Numbered from the stretch's first letter, positions 6,704 through 17,028 are shown. The stretch: 64,000 nucleotides of DNA from Desulfovibrionaceae bacterium (GCA_029011315.1 JAQXLA010000002.1:1-64000); one strand, 5' to 3'. Program-made: numbers and translations. Notes: generated by a model not told the origin, from the letters alone.

Positions 6704-9358
6704 CTACAGGGCTTCTTTAAAACGCTTTTGCAGCACCTGAAGCTTTTCCTGCGTGTCGAGCAACGCTGCAACGCGATCTTTTTCCCTCTGCACAATTTCA
6801 GCCGGAGCCCGGCTGATGAAGCTCTCATTTGACAGCTTTTTGTTCAATCCTTCGAGCTCTTTGGCGATTTTGCCGAGTTCCTTGTCCAGTCTGGCCAATT
6901 CCGCTTCAAAATCGATGATGCCGGCAAGATTGACAATGACCTCACAGCCCTGAGCCACATGACTGGCAGAGGCTTTTGGGGCTTCCGCCTGATCATCGAT
7001 GCGCAGATCGTCCAGCCGAGCCAGACTCAGAATCAGGGAACGGTTGGTCTCAAGCACCTGCGTCTGGCCGGGTGTTTCCGCAGCAGGTCGGAGGATGACA
7101 TTCAGTCTGCGGGAGGGAGCAATGTTCAGTTCCGCGCGAATGGTACGGATCGTGACGATTACATCCTGCACAAAGGCCATCTGATCCGCTTCATCGGGGC
7201 GTTCACATTCCGGACGCATGGGCGGATAGGGCTGTAGTGCCAATTCGAGTTCATCGCCTCCTGGCAGGGCCTGCCAGATTTCCGCCGTGACGAAAGGCAT
7301 GATCGGATGCATGAGAATGAGAAATTCGCGCAGTGCCGTCCAGAGGACGTACTGTGCCTCCTTCCTGGCTTCACCCCCTTCCTTCATGTCGGTCTTAATC
7401 AGTTCCAGATACCAGTCGCAGAATTGATTCCAGAGGAAGCGGTACAGCACCTGGGCCGCGTCATTGAAACTGTAGGACTCGATCGCTTCGTCCGTTTCCT
7501 TTTTAACCTGCTCCAGACGGTGGAGCAGCCAGATATGATGCAAGCCCTTGATCTGACTGAGATCGACAGGTTCCGGCTTATCTTCCGGCAGATTCATCAA
7601 GGCGAAGCGCGAGGCGTTCCAAAGCTTGTTGACAAAATGGCGGCAGCTTTCGATGCGTTCTTCAGAGAGACGGATATCACGTCCCATGGCGGCCAGAGAC
7701 GTTAAGGTGAAGCGCAGAGCGTCAGTGCCGTACTTGTCAATCATAACCAGAGGATCGATGGCGTTGCCCGTAGATTTTGACATTTTGCGCCCTTCGCCAT
7801 CTCGAACCAGAGCGTGAAGATAGACGTGTCTGAAGGGAATCTCGTCCATAAATTCCAGGCCGAGCATCATCATCCGAGCAACCCAGAAGAACAGAATATC
7901 GAAGCCGGTAACCAGAACTGCAGTGGGATAGTAGGTCTTGAGATCGGCAGTCTTTTCCGGCCAGCCCAAGGTACTGAACGGCCAGAGCGAGGATGAGAAC
8001 CAGGTGTCCAAAACGTCCGGATCCTGTTCCAGATGCGTGCTGCCGCACTTGGGGCAGACTGTGGGATCTTCTTCGGCAACGATCAGTTCTCCGCAGTCGG
8101 CGCAGGTCCAGGCAGGAATCCGGTGACCCCACCAGATTTGGCGGCTGATGCACCAGTCGCGGATATTATCCAGCCAGTTGTAATAGGTCTTTGTCCAGTT
8201 TTCGGGGAAAATTTCCGTCATGGCCGGAACGGCCTGGCGGGCTCGTGGAGCGAGTTTGGTGGAAGCGACGAACCACTGTTCAGAGACGTAGGGCTCCACG
8301 ACTGTATGGCAGCGGTAGCAGTGTCCGACGTTGTGCTCCAGCTCTTCCACGCGCACCAGCTGTCCGGAGGCCTTCAAATCCTCCACAATGCGCTTGCGGC
8401 ATTCCTGCTTGGTGAGACCTGCATAGGGACCGGCTTCCTCGGTCATAATATCATCGCCGTTGATGCACTGGATGAATTCCAAATTGTGACGCTGGCCGAG
8501 CATCCAGTCATTGGGATCATGGCAGGGCGTGACTTTCAGAGCTCCGGTTCCAAATTCCCGATCGACGTACCGATCCGCAAAAAGGGGAACTTCACGGCCG
8601 ATGACAGGTACGATGACTTTTTTTCCAACGTGTTCGGCATAGCGCTCATCTTCCGGATGCACGCAGACGCCGGTATCCGCCATGATAGTTTCCGGGCGGG
8701 TTGTCGCAATGATCACGGATCCGGATCCGTCGGCGAAGTCGTAGCGCACGTGGTACAGAAAGCCTTTTTCCGCCGTATGCTCCACTTCGTCATCCGCCAG
8801 AGCCGTATGGCAGCGGCTGCACCAATTAATAATGTATTTGCCTTTGTAAATCAGGCCTTTTTTGTACAGCTCGACGAACACCTTGCGCACGGCTTTGGAA
8901 AGTCCTTCGTCCATAGTGAAGCGTTCGCGGCTCCAGTCAACGGAATCGCCGAGCATACGAATCTGACCGAGAATGCGGTTTCCATATTCTTCACGCCATT
9001 TCCAGACACGATCAATGAAGTCTTCGCGCCCAAGATCGTGACGTGTCAGACCTTCTTTGGCGAGAGCGCGTTCCACGACATTCTGCGTAGCGATGCCTGC
9101 ATGGTCTGTTCCGGGCAGCCAGAGCACGTTTTTACCCTTCTGTCTGGCATGGCGGCAGAGCAGATCGATGATGGCGTGGTTCAGCGCATGGCCGATATGC
9201 AGTGCGCCCGTGACGTTCGGCGGCGGAATCATGATGCAGTACGGATCGCCCGGCGCACCGGGATCGGCTTTGAAAGTTTCATTTTCTTCCCAGTGACGCC
9301 GCCAGTGATCTTCGACGTCCTTGGGTTCGTATCCTTTAGGCAGTGCGTTTTCCGACAT
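6704..9358 (-). CDS. valS: Valine--tRNA ligase
   Basis: Charges tRNA-Val with valine; class I synthetase with an editing domain that removes mischarged threonine. The 884-residue protein has the HIGH signature at 54-57, zinc-type cysteine pairs (CSRC, CADC..CPKC), the CP1 editing motif TTRPETIMADT, DWCISRQIWWGHRIP, the KMSKS loop, an anticodon-binding domain and a C-terminal coiled coil (residues about 810-880). The ATG follows GGAG at 8 bases. It is monocistronic between convergent and divergent neighbours. Confidence 0.97.
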   Translation of the reverse strand: MSENALPKGYEPKDVEDHWRRHWEENETFKADPGAPGDPYCIMIPPPNVTGALHIGHALNHAIIDLLCRHARQKGKNVLWLPGTDHAGIATQNVVERALAKEGLTRHDLGREDFIDRVWKWREEYGNRILGQIRMLGDSVDWSRERFTMDEGLSKAVRKVFVELYKKGLIYKGKYIINWCSRCHTALADDEVEHTAEKGFLYHVRYDFADGSGSVIIATTRPETIMADTGVCVHPEDERYAEHVGKKVIVPVIGREVPLFADRYVDREFGTGALKVTPCHDPNDWMLGQRHNLEFIQCINGDDIMTEEAGPYAGLTKQECRKRIVEDLKASGQLVRVEELEHNVGHCYRCHTVVEPYVSEQWFVASTKLAPRARQAVPAMTEIFPENWTKTYYNWLDNIRDWCISRQIWWGHRIPAWTCADCGELIVAEEDPTVCPKCGSTHLEQDPDVLDTWFSSSLWPFSTLGWPEKTADLKTYYPTAVLVTGFDILFFWVARMMMLGLEFMDEIPFRHVYLHALVRDGEGRKMSKSTGNAIDPLVMIDKYGTDALRFTLTSLAAMGRDIRLSEERIESCRHFVNKLWNASRFALMNLPEDKPEPVDLSQIKGLHHIWLLHRLEQVKKETDEAIESYSFNDAAQVLYRFLWNQFCDWYLELIKTDMKEGGEARKEAQYVLWTALREFLILMHPIMPFVTAEIWQALPGGDELELALQPYPPMRPECERPDEADQMAFVQDVIVTIRTIRAELNIAPSRRLNVILRPAAETPGQTQVLETNRSLILSLARLDDLRIDDQAEAPKASASHVAQGCEVIVNLAGIIDFEAELARLDKELGKIAKELEGLNKKLSNESFISRAPAEIVQREKDRVAALLDTQEKLQVLQKRFKEAL

Positions 9359-9567
9359 GAAATGACTCCGAAAAAAGCTGTTTTAATTGGGAAGATAAAG
9401 GTGCAGGTCGGCACAGCCGGTGCAACCCTGCTTGAAAGAGCATAGCACAGTTTCCATCGGGAAAAAAGTTGGAAACATTGCGGCGGTTCGGAAAAATCTT
9501 GCCTTTTCATGGTTCCATGATACGCTTTAAGAAGCATATTCTGTCATGAGGAGCGTTGCAGCGGAAT

Positions 9568-10722
9568 ATGAGTGAAGCGATTTTTTTCAGCGGCGGCACG
9601 GCATTGAGCGAGTTGGCGCAGCTGCTGTCCGGATCGGGAACGGCGGTGCGCTATATTGTCACCACCTTTGATTCTGGTGGAAGCTCCGCTGTTCTGCGCC
9701 GGGTTTTCGACATGCCGGCAGTCGGTGACATCCGATCTCGCCTGCTGGCCATGGCTGATGCCTCGTGCCCGGAAACGTGTGCGCTCCGGGATTTGTTGCG
9801 TCTGCGTTTTCCGGAAGAGAGCGGCCTCGAAGAAGTGCGGCTTCAGCTGCGCGCTGTCGCTGCAGGACGGCATCCGCTCTTTAACGTGATGGGCGATCTT
9901 CAGCGTGAAGCCGTTCAGGATCTGTTTGCGGGTTTTTTGGAAAGAATGCCCGCAGACATGGAGCTGCGCGGAGCCAGTCTGGGCAATCTGCTGCTGACGG
10001 AGCTGTATTTCCGGTTTCGCCGTCGTCTTTTGCCTGCAGTGCGTTTTCTTGCCAATCAGCTTCATGTCTGCGGGGAAGTTCTGCCTGTCACAGAGGAAAA
10101 AGCGCATCTGTGCGCGGAACTCCGCAGCGGTGAGCGCGTTTTCGGCCAGCATTTGCTGACAGGAAAAAGCGCAGATCCCATTCGATCGCCTGTAAAATCT
10201 TTCTGGCTGGCAAAGTCATTGGACTGTCCCTATCCGTCTTGTGTCACAGCGAGCGGGGAACTGATCGATCGGATTCTTGACGCACCGCTTCTCGTTCTGC
10301 CCATAGGCAGCTTTTTTTCTTCTGTCCTCTGCAATCTTCTTCCGGAAGGCATAGGGAAAGCCGTTGGCGCGTCTGAGGCTCCTCTTGTCTATATGCCTAA
10401 CCCCGGAGGAGATCCGGAACTCCTGGGGCTGACGCTTCAGGATCAGATAGATTGCATTTTCAGGCTTGCAGGACGTATGCCGGATTATCTGATTCTGGAT
10501 GAGACGACCTGTTATCCTGGAGCCTTGTCCGATGCAGATCTGGCAGCAGAAGGACTGGGGGTGATCCGCGTGCCGATCTTTGCCGCTTCCCGTCTGATGC
10601 CTGAAGCAGCGGCAGAAGTTCTGTTCTCTTTGCCAAATGGACGATACTATGCATCCGAAAGAGGGAGAATTTCAGGACGGAGTCGGCAGGAAACGCGGAT
10701 GTCCCGTCCGCCGCGGCCATAG
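9568..10722 (+). CDS. CofD/YvcK-like protein
   Basis: Belongs to the CofD/YvcK nucleotide-sugar-like fold: SGGTALS at 8-14, TTFDSGGSS at 32-40 and GDIRSRLLAMAD at 53-64 match the N-terminal phosphate-binding signature. Family members are 2-phospho-L-lactate transferases (F420 synthesis) or YvcK-type regulators of carbon flux and cell-wall growth. No F420 genes are nearby, so a YvcK-like role or membership of the Desulfovibrio GAK-type CofD relatives is more likely. A TTG 12 bases upstream sits too close to the GAGGAG site; the ATG is a compromise with an over-long spacing, so the start is uncertain. The 3' end overlaps the convergent hydantoinase gene by 76 bases. Confidence 0.75.
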   Translation: MSEAIFFSGGTALSELAQLLSGSGTAVRYIVTTFDSGGSSAVLRRVFDMPAVGDIRSRLLAMADASCPETCALRDLLRLRFPEESGLEEVRLQLRAVAAGRHPLFNVMGDLQREAVQDLFAGFLERMPADMELRGASLGNLLLTELYFRFRRRLLPAVRFLANQLHVCGEVLPVTEEKAHLCAELRSGERVFGQHLLTGKSADPIRSPVKSFWLAKSLDCPYPSCVTASGELIDRILDAPLLVLPIGSFFSSVLCNLLPEGIGKAVGASEAPLVYMPNPGGDPELLGLTLQDQIDCIFRLAGRMPDYLILDETTCYPGALSDADLAAEGLGVIRVPIFAASRLMPEAAAEVLFSLPNGRYYASERGRISGRSRQETRMSRPPRP

Positions 10723-12356
10723 AAATCAAGGGTGGCAAAGCTGTGCGATTCGGTGATGTCAATGGGGCGATCCGGAAAATCTGATGTACTGCGCAGGAGA
10801 GAGATGGCGTCCTGTTCCGCATCGCGCAGGGAGTAGGCTGACGAGATCGTCCGGCTGACGTCGATCGCGGGAGCCAGCATGCGTCCGCGCATGGTATCGG
10901 CAAAGAGATCCAGCGAGGCGGAGGGGCAGGTCAGAGCCGCACCTATGGCATTGGCTGCAGATCCCCTGTATTCCGACAGCGTGGTGACTGGCATGCCCAG
11001 AGCTTGTTCAACGAACGGTGCGGCCGCATATGCTGGTCCGCCAATGAGCACAGCCTGCTGCGGGTGAAAAACGCGGCAGTGTACAAGCGCGGAAAGCGTA
11101 TGTACCGGGCGGCTGTTGACAGCTTCCAAAAAGGCGGAAATCGTTGTTCGCAGGGTTTCCTGTGCATGCTTTATCACCTCGTGCACAATGCGATCGGGTT
11201 CTGCCCCGCACGATACGGCAAAATGGCGCAGCATCTGTCTGGAACGATCTGTATCTCCGATTTTTGCACCAAGTCCGTTCAGACAATCGACAAAGGTCGG
11301 CGCAGATCCGCCGAATGCTGCCGCTGGACCGTCTCTGTTCGGACCGGCGAAGAAGGATCCCCGCCTCTGATGTACAACGGAATCGCCTCCCAACCCGATG
11401 GAAACGGTATGCAGCGCACGGATCGGCGTGGCTCTGCCGCAGATGACGAGCCCTTTGGGAGCCAGGAGCGGTTCGCCTCCGGTAAAGAGCGAAATGTCTG
11501 TCGTCGTTCCTCCCATATCCAGAACCAGTGTATCGCCCCGGTTGAGCACGTCCCGGCAAAGTGCAGCGGCTCCCATGATACTGGCCGCCGGCCCGGAAAG
11601 CAGGGCTTCCAGTGGACGATCGGCGGATTGGTGCAGAGCCAGAGTTCCACCGTCAGCCCGGAGCATGAATGCCGGAGCCGTGATGCCTGTGCGTTTGAGA
11701 ACCTGCTCTACGGATTGGGCGAATTGTCGGTGAAGCGGAGCGAGTGCGGCATTCCAGAAGGCAGCGGCCGCTCGGCGCGGAAAATTCAGAAGTCCTGAAC
11801 GGTGGCTCAGAGCAATAAACGGACAATGCGGATCACCGGAGAAGACATCTCGGATGATCGATTCCATCGTCAATTCATGGGCTGGATTGCGTATCGAAAA
11901 TTTTTCAGCGCAGGCAAAAGTACGTATGCCCTGATCCCGCCATGCGCGAACAACAGGCTCCAGATCTTCCCGTTTCGGTTTGCTCAGTTCGGATCCCCGA
12001 TGATCCAGTTTCCAGGGAAGAACGTGCACAGTGTCGCCGATAGCCGCCGTAAGCGGATCCATGCCCGGACCGGCGGCCAGTATCAGCCCTGTTTTTTCAA
12101 GGCGGTTCTGCACCAGCGCGTTCATTCCGGCCGTAGTGCCGAAAGATGCGCGGACAATCTGCTGAGGGGGTAGCGAGGATTCCGCAAAAAGAGCACGCAG
12201 AGCATTTTCCATGGATTGCGCGGGATTTTCCGGGATCGTAGGAACTTTAGCGCAGGATTCTATGTGCCCGTTTTCAATCAGGACGGCATCAGTATGCGTT
12301 CCGCCCATATCCAGACCGAGAAGCGCACCGTAGTCCGTTTTCCGATTCTGTTCCAT
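10647..12356 (-). CDS. Hydantoinase/oxoprolinase family protein (HyuA-like)
   Basis: 569 residues with the two-part ASKHA ATPase layout of N-methylhydantoinase A and 5-oxoprolinase: GLDMGGTHTD at 14-23, SGPAAS at 254-259 and VLDMGGTTTD at 278-287. Family members open cyclic amides using ATP. HyuA normally pairs with a HyuB subunit, and none is adjacent, so the substrate is unknown. The chosen ATG has AGGAG 8 bases upstream; a longer frame reaches further upstream without a ribosome site. The last 25 codons overlap the CofD-like gene on the other strand. Confidence 0.85.
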   Translation of the reverse strand: MEQNRKTDYGALLGLDMGGTHTDAVLIENGHIESCAKVPTIPENPAQSMENALRALFAESSLPPQQIVRASFGTTAGMNALVQNRLEKTGLILAAGPGMDPLTAAIGDTVHVLPWKLDHRGSELSKPKREDLEPVVRAWRDQGIRTFACAEKFSIRNPAHELTMESIIRDVFSGDPHCPFIALSHRSGLLNFPRRAAAAFWNAALAPLHRQFAQSVEQVLKRTGITAPAFMLRADGGTLALHQSADRPLEALLSGPAASIMGAAALCRDVLNRGDTLVLDMGGTTTDISLFTGGEPLLAPKGLVICGRATPIRALHTVSIGLGGDSVVHQRRGSFFAGPNRDGPAAAFGGSAPTFVDCLNGLGAKIGDTDRSRQMLRHFAVSCGAEPDRIVHEVIKHAQETLRTTISAFLEAVNSRPVHTLSALVHCRVFHPQQAVLIGGPAYAAAPFVEQALGMPVTTLSEYRGSAANAIGAALTCPSASLDLFADTMRGRMLAPAIDVSRTISSAYSLRDAEQDAISLLRSTSDFPDRPIDITESHSFATLDFYGRGGRDIRVSCRLRPEILPLSDA

Positions 12357-12477
12357 ATTCCGGCTCCTGAGGAAATATTGTTCGATTGTTTTTTTGCATA
12401 CCCGCTGAAGGTAATTAAGGCAAGAGAGCTTGGAATTTGTCAAATTTTCTGGTTTATGAGCATGTGGAGGTACATTG

Positions 12478-13731
12478 ATGAAGATCATGATGAAAAACGC
12501 CGCAGGATTGGTATGGCTGGCCGTTGTCTGTATGCTGTTTTCCGGATTGGCTCTGGCCGATCACGGTGCCGTCGATTCTTCACGAGCTGCCGTTGACGCA
12601 TCGGGATTCCTTTCCGGATTGAGCCGCCCGTCCCAGTTTGCCTTTTGCCTGCTGAATAAGTACGGAGAAGCCAATATCAGGCTTGGCAGTCAGGATACCA
12701 TGACAGATCCGCACAGCGGTGACATATATGCTGTTTTGGGAGATGAATTCGGAGGATCCGTAATTGCGGCTTTTCGTCAGGAAAAGGAGCAGTTGACCTG
12801 TATGATGTACTCCTGCATCAGTAAGCCCGTTTTTTCTGTATTCGGGCATCAGGGAACCGATCTGTATCGGCCTTTGCCATCAGATCCTGTACGCTTCTTC
12901 AGCGGAGGCTATTCAATTCGGAGTGAATCTGCGGACAGAAAGGACAGAAAACGTCTGATTCCCAACAACGGAAAAATGTGGCGTCATCTGCGGCTGGTTC
13001 GTTGGGATCCTCGGCATCCGGACAGGCCGATCGTTGAAAAAATATGGACACTGTTTGAAGAACGGAAATTTTGCAATTCGCATATGAATCCGACGTTGAC
13101 CCCTGACATGACACTCCTTGCTGCCAAGCAAATTCGCAAAGAGACCGGTGAAGGCGTTTTTCGCATATGGAATGTCCGCAAACTGCTCAGCCTTGCCCGA
13201 ACATCAATTCAGAAACAGAGCTATGAGGTTGATCCTGAGCATCTTGACGAGGTGAAGACCCGCCTGGATTATCAGAAATCCCTGTACGCTCCGGGGCTGT
13301 TTTCGTATTCTGTACGGCGTTTGGAAAAGAAGTATAATATTACGGAAAGCTATGTGGTCGTCAATGCCGCAGAGGCTTTTGAAAGGGAAGCTATCGACCC
13401 GTATTCTTCAGATCCCCGGTTCCATAAATCACAGGGGAGTGCCTGGCAGAGTCTGGCTTTTGACGGCCGGTATTTTTACGGCCTTCATTCCGGAGGGGGG
13501 AGAAAACCTCATATTCTTTCTGTCTTTGATGTGGACGGACGCCCTATCTTGCAAAGAGAGTCGTTGGAAGGGACAGTGGAACGGCCGGATCAGTATCACT
13601 TTGAAGGGGAAAGTCTCTTTTTCGATCGTCGGAGAGAGAGCATGACACTGATGATGACAGTTAATATTGCGGACAAAACCTGGCTCAGAGATCGCGGTGC
13701 CTATGCGTATGTGCTGGCCTCAGAACGGTGA
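12478..13731 (+). CDS. Secreted protein of unknown function, possibly beta-propeller
   Basis: 417 residues starting with a clear Sec signal peptide (hydrophobic core LVWLAVVCMLFSGLA, likely cleavage after ALA before DHG), so it is periplasmic or exported. The ATG follows GGAGG at 7 bases; a TTG immediately before it is less well placed. The C-terminal half has repeated short beta-type segments (WQSLAFDGRYFYGLHSGGG, HILSVFDVDGRPI), which recall helveticin-J or phage/teichoic-acid propeller proteins. This is a weak resemblance only. A run of basic residues and a K/R-rich middle are otherwise unremarkable. Neighbours give no functional hint. Confidence 0.75.
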   Translation: MKIMMKNAAGLVWLAVVCMLFSGLALADHGAVDSSRAAVDASGFLSGLSRPSQFAFCLLNKYGEANIRLGSQDTMTDPHSGDIYAVLGDEFGGSVIAAFRQEKEQLTCMMYSCISKPVFSVFGHQGTDLYRPLPSDPVRFFSGGYSIRSESADRKDRKRLIPNNGKMWRHLRLVRWDPRHPDRPIVEKIWTLFEERKFCNSHMNPTLTPDMTLLAAKQIRKETGEGVFRIWNVRKLLSLARTSIQKQSYEVDPEHLDEVKTRLDYQKSLYAPGLFSYSVRRLEKKYNITESYVVVNAAEAFEREAIDPYSSDPRFHKSQGSAWQSLAFDGRYFYGLHSGGGRKPHILSVFDVDGRPILQRESLEGTVERPDQYHFEGESLFFDRRRESMTLMMTVNIADKTWLRDRGAYAYVLASER

Positions 13732-13745
13732 AGAAGATTCGGGGC

Positions 13746-13773
13746 TTGCCAAACGTTTTTTTTTTCTTATAGT
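13746..13773 (+). promoter_or_regulatory. Promoter for the htpX-era-yggS operon
   Basis: TTGCCA (-35, five of six), a 16-base spacer that includes a T9 tract, and TATAGT (-10, five of six). It lies 68-95 bases upstream of the htpX GTG and just after the stop of the secreted protein gene. Confidence 0.55.
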
Positions 13774-13840
13774 TATTCTGCCTGAAAAGACAGTTCGTTC
13801 CTCATTTGTTTTCGTCTTTTTTCATAAGGAGTTTTTCAAC

Positions 13841-14707
13841 GTGAATAATGTCAAGACATTGCTTCTCATGGCCTTGATGAGCGGCATTATTATTATGCTG
13901 GGCGGAGTCCTTGGAGGGTCCGGCGGTGTTGTCATCGCCTTTGTGCTGGCTTTGGCGATGAATATTGGAAGCTACTGGTTTTCGGACAGCGTCGTTTTGA
14001 AAATGTATCGAGCCAGGGAACTGGAACGGACTGAGGCTCCGTATCTGTTTGATATCGTGGAGGAGCTTTCCCGCAATGCCGGCATTCCCATGCCTCGAAT
14101 CTGCGTTGTTCCGGAAGAAGCTCCCAATGCCTTTGCGACAGGAAGAAATCCGGAGCACAGTGTCGTGGCCGTGACCGCCGGCATTCTGGATCTGCTCTCT
14201 CCAGAGGAGCTGCGCGGCGTTCTGGCGCATGAAATTGCGCACATTGCCCATCGCGATATTCTGATTCAGACTGTGGCCAGCGTTATGGGTTCTACTATCT
14301 GTTCCTTAGCCAATATTCTTCAGTTCACCGCATTTTTTGGCGGAACGCGCGATGAAGGAGGAAATGGAACCAATCCCCTGGCGGCTTTGGTTCTGGCCCT
14401 TGTGGCTCCGATCGCAGCCACTCTGATTCAGTTTGCCGTATCCCGTTCCAGGGAATATTTGGCTGATGCCGGAGGAGCTCAGTACAGCGGGCAGCCGTTG
14501 ATGCTGGCTTCAGCTCTGCATAAGCTTCAGAACTGGAACAGGCAGATTCCAATGGAAAGCGGCAATGCCAGTACGGCCAGCATGTTTATTGTGGCTCCGC
14601 TGTTCGGTGGTTCCATGTCCAGACTTTTTAGTACGCATCCTGATACGGAAGATCGAATCGCCCGTCTTCGGGAGATTGACGCCCGCATGCGTCAGGGAGA
14701 AATGTAA
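13841..14707 (+). CDS. htpX: Membrane zinc metalloprotease HtpX
   Basis: M48B protease that degrades misfolded inner-membrane proteins. The 288-residue product has two N-terminal transmembrane helices, the zinc motif HEIAH at 130-134, the third ligand in REYLAD (Glu205) and two further hydrophobic segments between them. The start is GTG (13841), preceded by AAGGAG at 9 bases; the frame extends further upstream but without family similarity. The stop overlaps the era start (TAATG), so era translation is coupled. Confidence 0.93.
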   Translation: MNNVKTLLLMALMSGIIIMLGGVLGGSGGVVIAFVLALAMNIGSYWFSDSVVLKMYRARELERTEAPYLFDIVEELSRNAGIPMPRICVVPEEAPNAFATGRNPEHSVVAVTAGILDLLSPEELRGVLAHEIAHIAHRDILIQTVASVMGSTICSLANILQFTAFFGGTRDEGGNGTNPLAALVLALVAPIAATLIQFAVSRSREYLADAGGAQYSGQPLMLASALHKLQNWNRQIPMESGNASTASMFIVAPLFGGSMSRLFSTHPDTEDRIARLREIDARMRQGEM

Positions 14708-15639
14708 TGGCATCGTATCGTTGCGGGCGCGTTGCGCTCATGGGACCGCCGAACGCGGGAAAATCAACGTTGATTAATGCCCTTGTGGGGCAAAAAGTGG
14801 CTATTGTGACGGCAAAACCGCAGACGACCCGCAATCGCATTGTCGGCATTCTGACCCGTCCGGATGCTCAAATTATCTTTATGGATACTCCTGGCATCAA
14901 TGCCTCCCGTGGGGCGAACCGGGGTCAGCTGGGAAAAATCATGCACCGTTCCGCATGGCAGAGCTTTGAAAATGCGGAATGCATTCTTCTGGTGCTGGAC
15001 GGAGATTTGTATGTTCGCAAGCCGGAATTTATGGATCGGGATCTGCAGCCACTGCTTGCGCCCCTGCGGGAAGAACTTAGGCCTGTGGTGGTGGTTTTCA
15101 ATAAAGTGGATTTGTTCCATGACAAAAGCCGTATGCTTCCGCTTCTGGTGCGTCTTGCGGAATTGTTGCCAAAAGTGGAAATCTTCCCGGCTTCAGGGCT
15201 GAAAAAGGATGGTGTTGAAGACATGATTCGGATGATCGTGTCGCATCTTCCGGAAGCTGAAGCGGAATTTCCCGCTGATCAGCTTTCCACGGCACCTGTG
15301 CGCTTTATGGCTGCGGAAATCATCCGCGAAAAACTGTTTGATCGTCTGTATCAGGAAGTCCCGTATACTGTTGCTGTGGAAATAGAAAATTGGGAGGAGA
15401 ATGCTGAGCAGGCGATTATCAATGCGGTGATTTACGTTGCCAAGCCGAGTCATAAGGCGATGGTGATTGGCCACGGCGGATCTGGTATCAGGGAAACCGG
15501 AACGGAAGCGAGAAAGGAATTGAAAGAGCTGTTGGATAAGAAAGTTCACTTGGAACTGTGGGTCAAAGTCCGCGATGACTGGGCTAACGACCAGAACTTC
15601 CTGCACGCTCTTGGTTTCGGATCGGAGTTTGAAGCATGA
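14707..15639 (+). CDS. era: GTPase Era, 16S rRNA-binding ribosome assembly factor
   Basis: 310-residue GTPase that binds the 3' end of 16S rRNA during 30S maturation. The P-loop GPPNAGKST is at 13-21; the QTTRNRI switch I, DTPG and NKVD motifs follow. The C-terminal KH domain carries the [20 protein letters not shown] segment. The start overlaps the htpX stop by one base and the stop overlaps the yggS start by four (ATGA), making a tightly coupled three-gene operon. Confidence 0.96.
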   Translation: MASYRCGRVALMGPPNAGKSTLINALVGQKVAIVTAKPQTTRNRIVGILTRPDAQIIFMDTPGINASRGANRGQLGKIMHRSAWQSFENAECILLVLDGDLYVRKPEFMDRDLQPLLAPLREELRPVVVVFNKVDLFHDKSRMLPLLVRLAELLPKVEIFPASGLKKDGVEDMIRMIVSHLPEAEAEFPADQLSTAPVRFMAAEIIREKLFDRLYQEVPYTVAVEIENWEENAEQAIINAVIYVAKPSHKAMVIGHGGSGIRETGTEARKELKELLDKKVHLELWVKVRDDWANDQNFLHALGFGSEFEA

Positions 15640-16340
15640 CAGAGGAGGAAAAGAGCATTCTGCGGGAACGCCTGGAATCAGTGCTGTTTCGCGTGCGCAG
15701 AGCTGAACGGAATTCCGGACGACCCGAGGGATCTGTTCATTTGATCGCTGTATCCAAACTGCATTCTGCCGAGGCCATTCAAGAAGCTTATGAAGCGGGA
15801 CAGACTGCCTTTGGCGAAAACTATGTTCAGGAAGCATTGAGCAAGCAGGAGACACTGAGAGGTTGCAGCGGCATCGAGTGGCATTGCATTGGGCATATCC
15901 AGAGCCGGAAAATCGGTGACGTAGCAGGCCGATTTCATCTGATTCACACAGTCGATTCGGTGGAGTTTGCAGAAAAACTGTCGCGCAAAATGCCGGACAA
16001 TACGGTTCAGCCTGTTTTGATTCAGGTCAATGTGGGAGAGGAAGTTCAGAAATCGGGGGTAGATCGCCGTCATCTTCATGAACTGGCTGAAAGGATATTC
16101 CTTCTCCCGGGGGTGGCATTGCAGGGCTTGATGTGCATTCCCCCGCATGACGGCGATCCCAGGCGATTTTTTGCAATGCTCCGTCTTCTTCGTGATGATC
16201 TGGAGCGACATCTGGGCATGGAGTTGCCGCATCTGTCCATGGGAATGTCCGCAGATTTTGAACAGGCCATTGAAGAAGGTGCGACATTGGTTCGCGTGGG
16301 AACAGAGATTTTTGGTTCGCGTCCTGTCAGAAACGCCTGA
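15636..16340 (+). CDS. yggS: YggS/PROSC family pyridoxal-phosphate homeostasis protein
   Basis: 234-residue single-domain PLP-binding protein of the YggS family, which buffers free PLP and affects amino-acid balance. The PLP lysine is Lys41 in [29 protein letters not shown] and [28 protein letters not shown] are the other family signatures, all intact. The last gene of the htpX-era-yggS operon, followed by a bidirectional terminator. Confidence 0.94.
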   Translation: MTEEEKSILRERLESVLFRVRRAERNSGRPEGSVHLIAVSKLHSAEAIQEAYEAGQTAFGENYVQEALSKQETLRGCSGIEWHCIGHIQSRKIGDVAGRFHLIHTVDSVEFAEKLSRKMPDNTVQPVLIQVNVGEEVQKSGVDRRHLHELAERIFLLPGVALQGLMCIPPHDGDPRRFFAMLRLLRDDLERHLGMELPHLSMGMSADFEQAIEEGATLVRVGTEIFGSRPVRNA

Positions 16341-16357
16341 GTTTCACGAAATATAGC

Positions 16358-16394
16358 AAAAAGCCGCCGCTTCTCCTAGAAACGGCGGCTTTTT
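16358..16394. terminator. Bidirectional terminator between yggS and the Nudix gene
   Basis: AAAAAGCCGCCG (16358-16369) pairs with CGGCGGCTTTTT (16383-16394), with T tracts at both ends. It serves the convergent yggS and Nudix genes. Confidence 0.9.
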
Positions 16395-16401
16395 GCTGAT
16401 T

Positions 16402-16845
16402 TTAATCTTCTTCTGTAACGGTTGCGGCCTGTCTTTTTCCTGCCAGGACATCTGCGGCATGCCGCAGAATACGGGCGTGATCAAAGGCAAGCTGCGGAAG
16501 TTCATTGAACGGAACGAAGGATGCTGCCGCAGCGTCATCTCCGGCGCAGATTTTTTCCGGGTGATCGGTTTCTGCAAGAAAGACGGTGGACATGGTGTGT
16601 TTTCTAGGATCTCTGGATGGATCGGAATACACGCCTAAAAGTGCTGTAAGGCGGACCTCCAGTCCGGTTTCCTCCAGTGCTTCGCGCCTGGCTGCGTGTT
16701 CTACGGTTTCTCCTTCGTCCACAAAGCCTCCGGGCAGTGCCGAACCGTAGGGAGGATTTGAACGGCGAACCAGGACGACGGAGTTGCGGTTTATGATCAC
16801 AATATCAACGGTAGGTGTCGGATTTTTCCATTTTTCTTCGGCCAT
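16402..16845 (-). CDS. Nudix hydrolase
   Basis: 147 residues with a complete Nudix box at 40-62 (G-x5-E-x7-REALEETGL), so it cleaves a nucleoside diphosphate linked to another group with Mg2+. The LPGGFVDEGE context and the preceding substrate strand resemble the ADP-ribose pyrophosphatase/NUDT-like group, but the substrate is not settled by sequence. The ATG follows AAGGAG at 6 bases. It is transcribed alone, divergent from the DUF3467-like gene. Confidence 0.88.
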   Translation of the reverse strand: MAEEKWKNPTPTVDIVIINRNSVVLVRRSNPPYGSALPGGFVDEGETVEHAARREALEETGLEVRLTALLGVYSDPSRDPRKHTMSTVFLAETDHPEKICAGDDAAAASFVPFNELPQLAFDHARILRHAADVLAGKRQAATVTEED

Positions 16846-17028
16846 GGCCTTCTCCTTTGTTCTGTAAAATTTTGCGGTATTTTTATCCTTAAGACAAGTT
16901 GAGACTCTGTTTTTTCGGCAAGAGGATGATGAAAATCATTTGTTGAGGCAATAAAAACATGATATCCCGCAGAACATGTCAGCAAATCATCCGGCTGGGA
17001 CGGTCGGATCGCTTTCAGGAGGATAATT

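Noticed and set aside
8033..9445. 470-residue plus-strand frame opposite valS
   Set aside because: Antisense shadow of the valS coding sequence; no ribosome site or recognisable domain.
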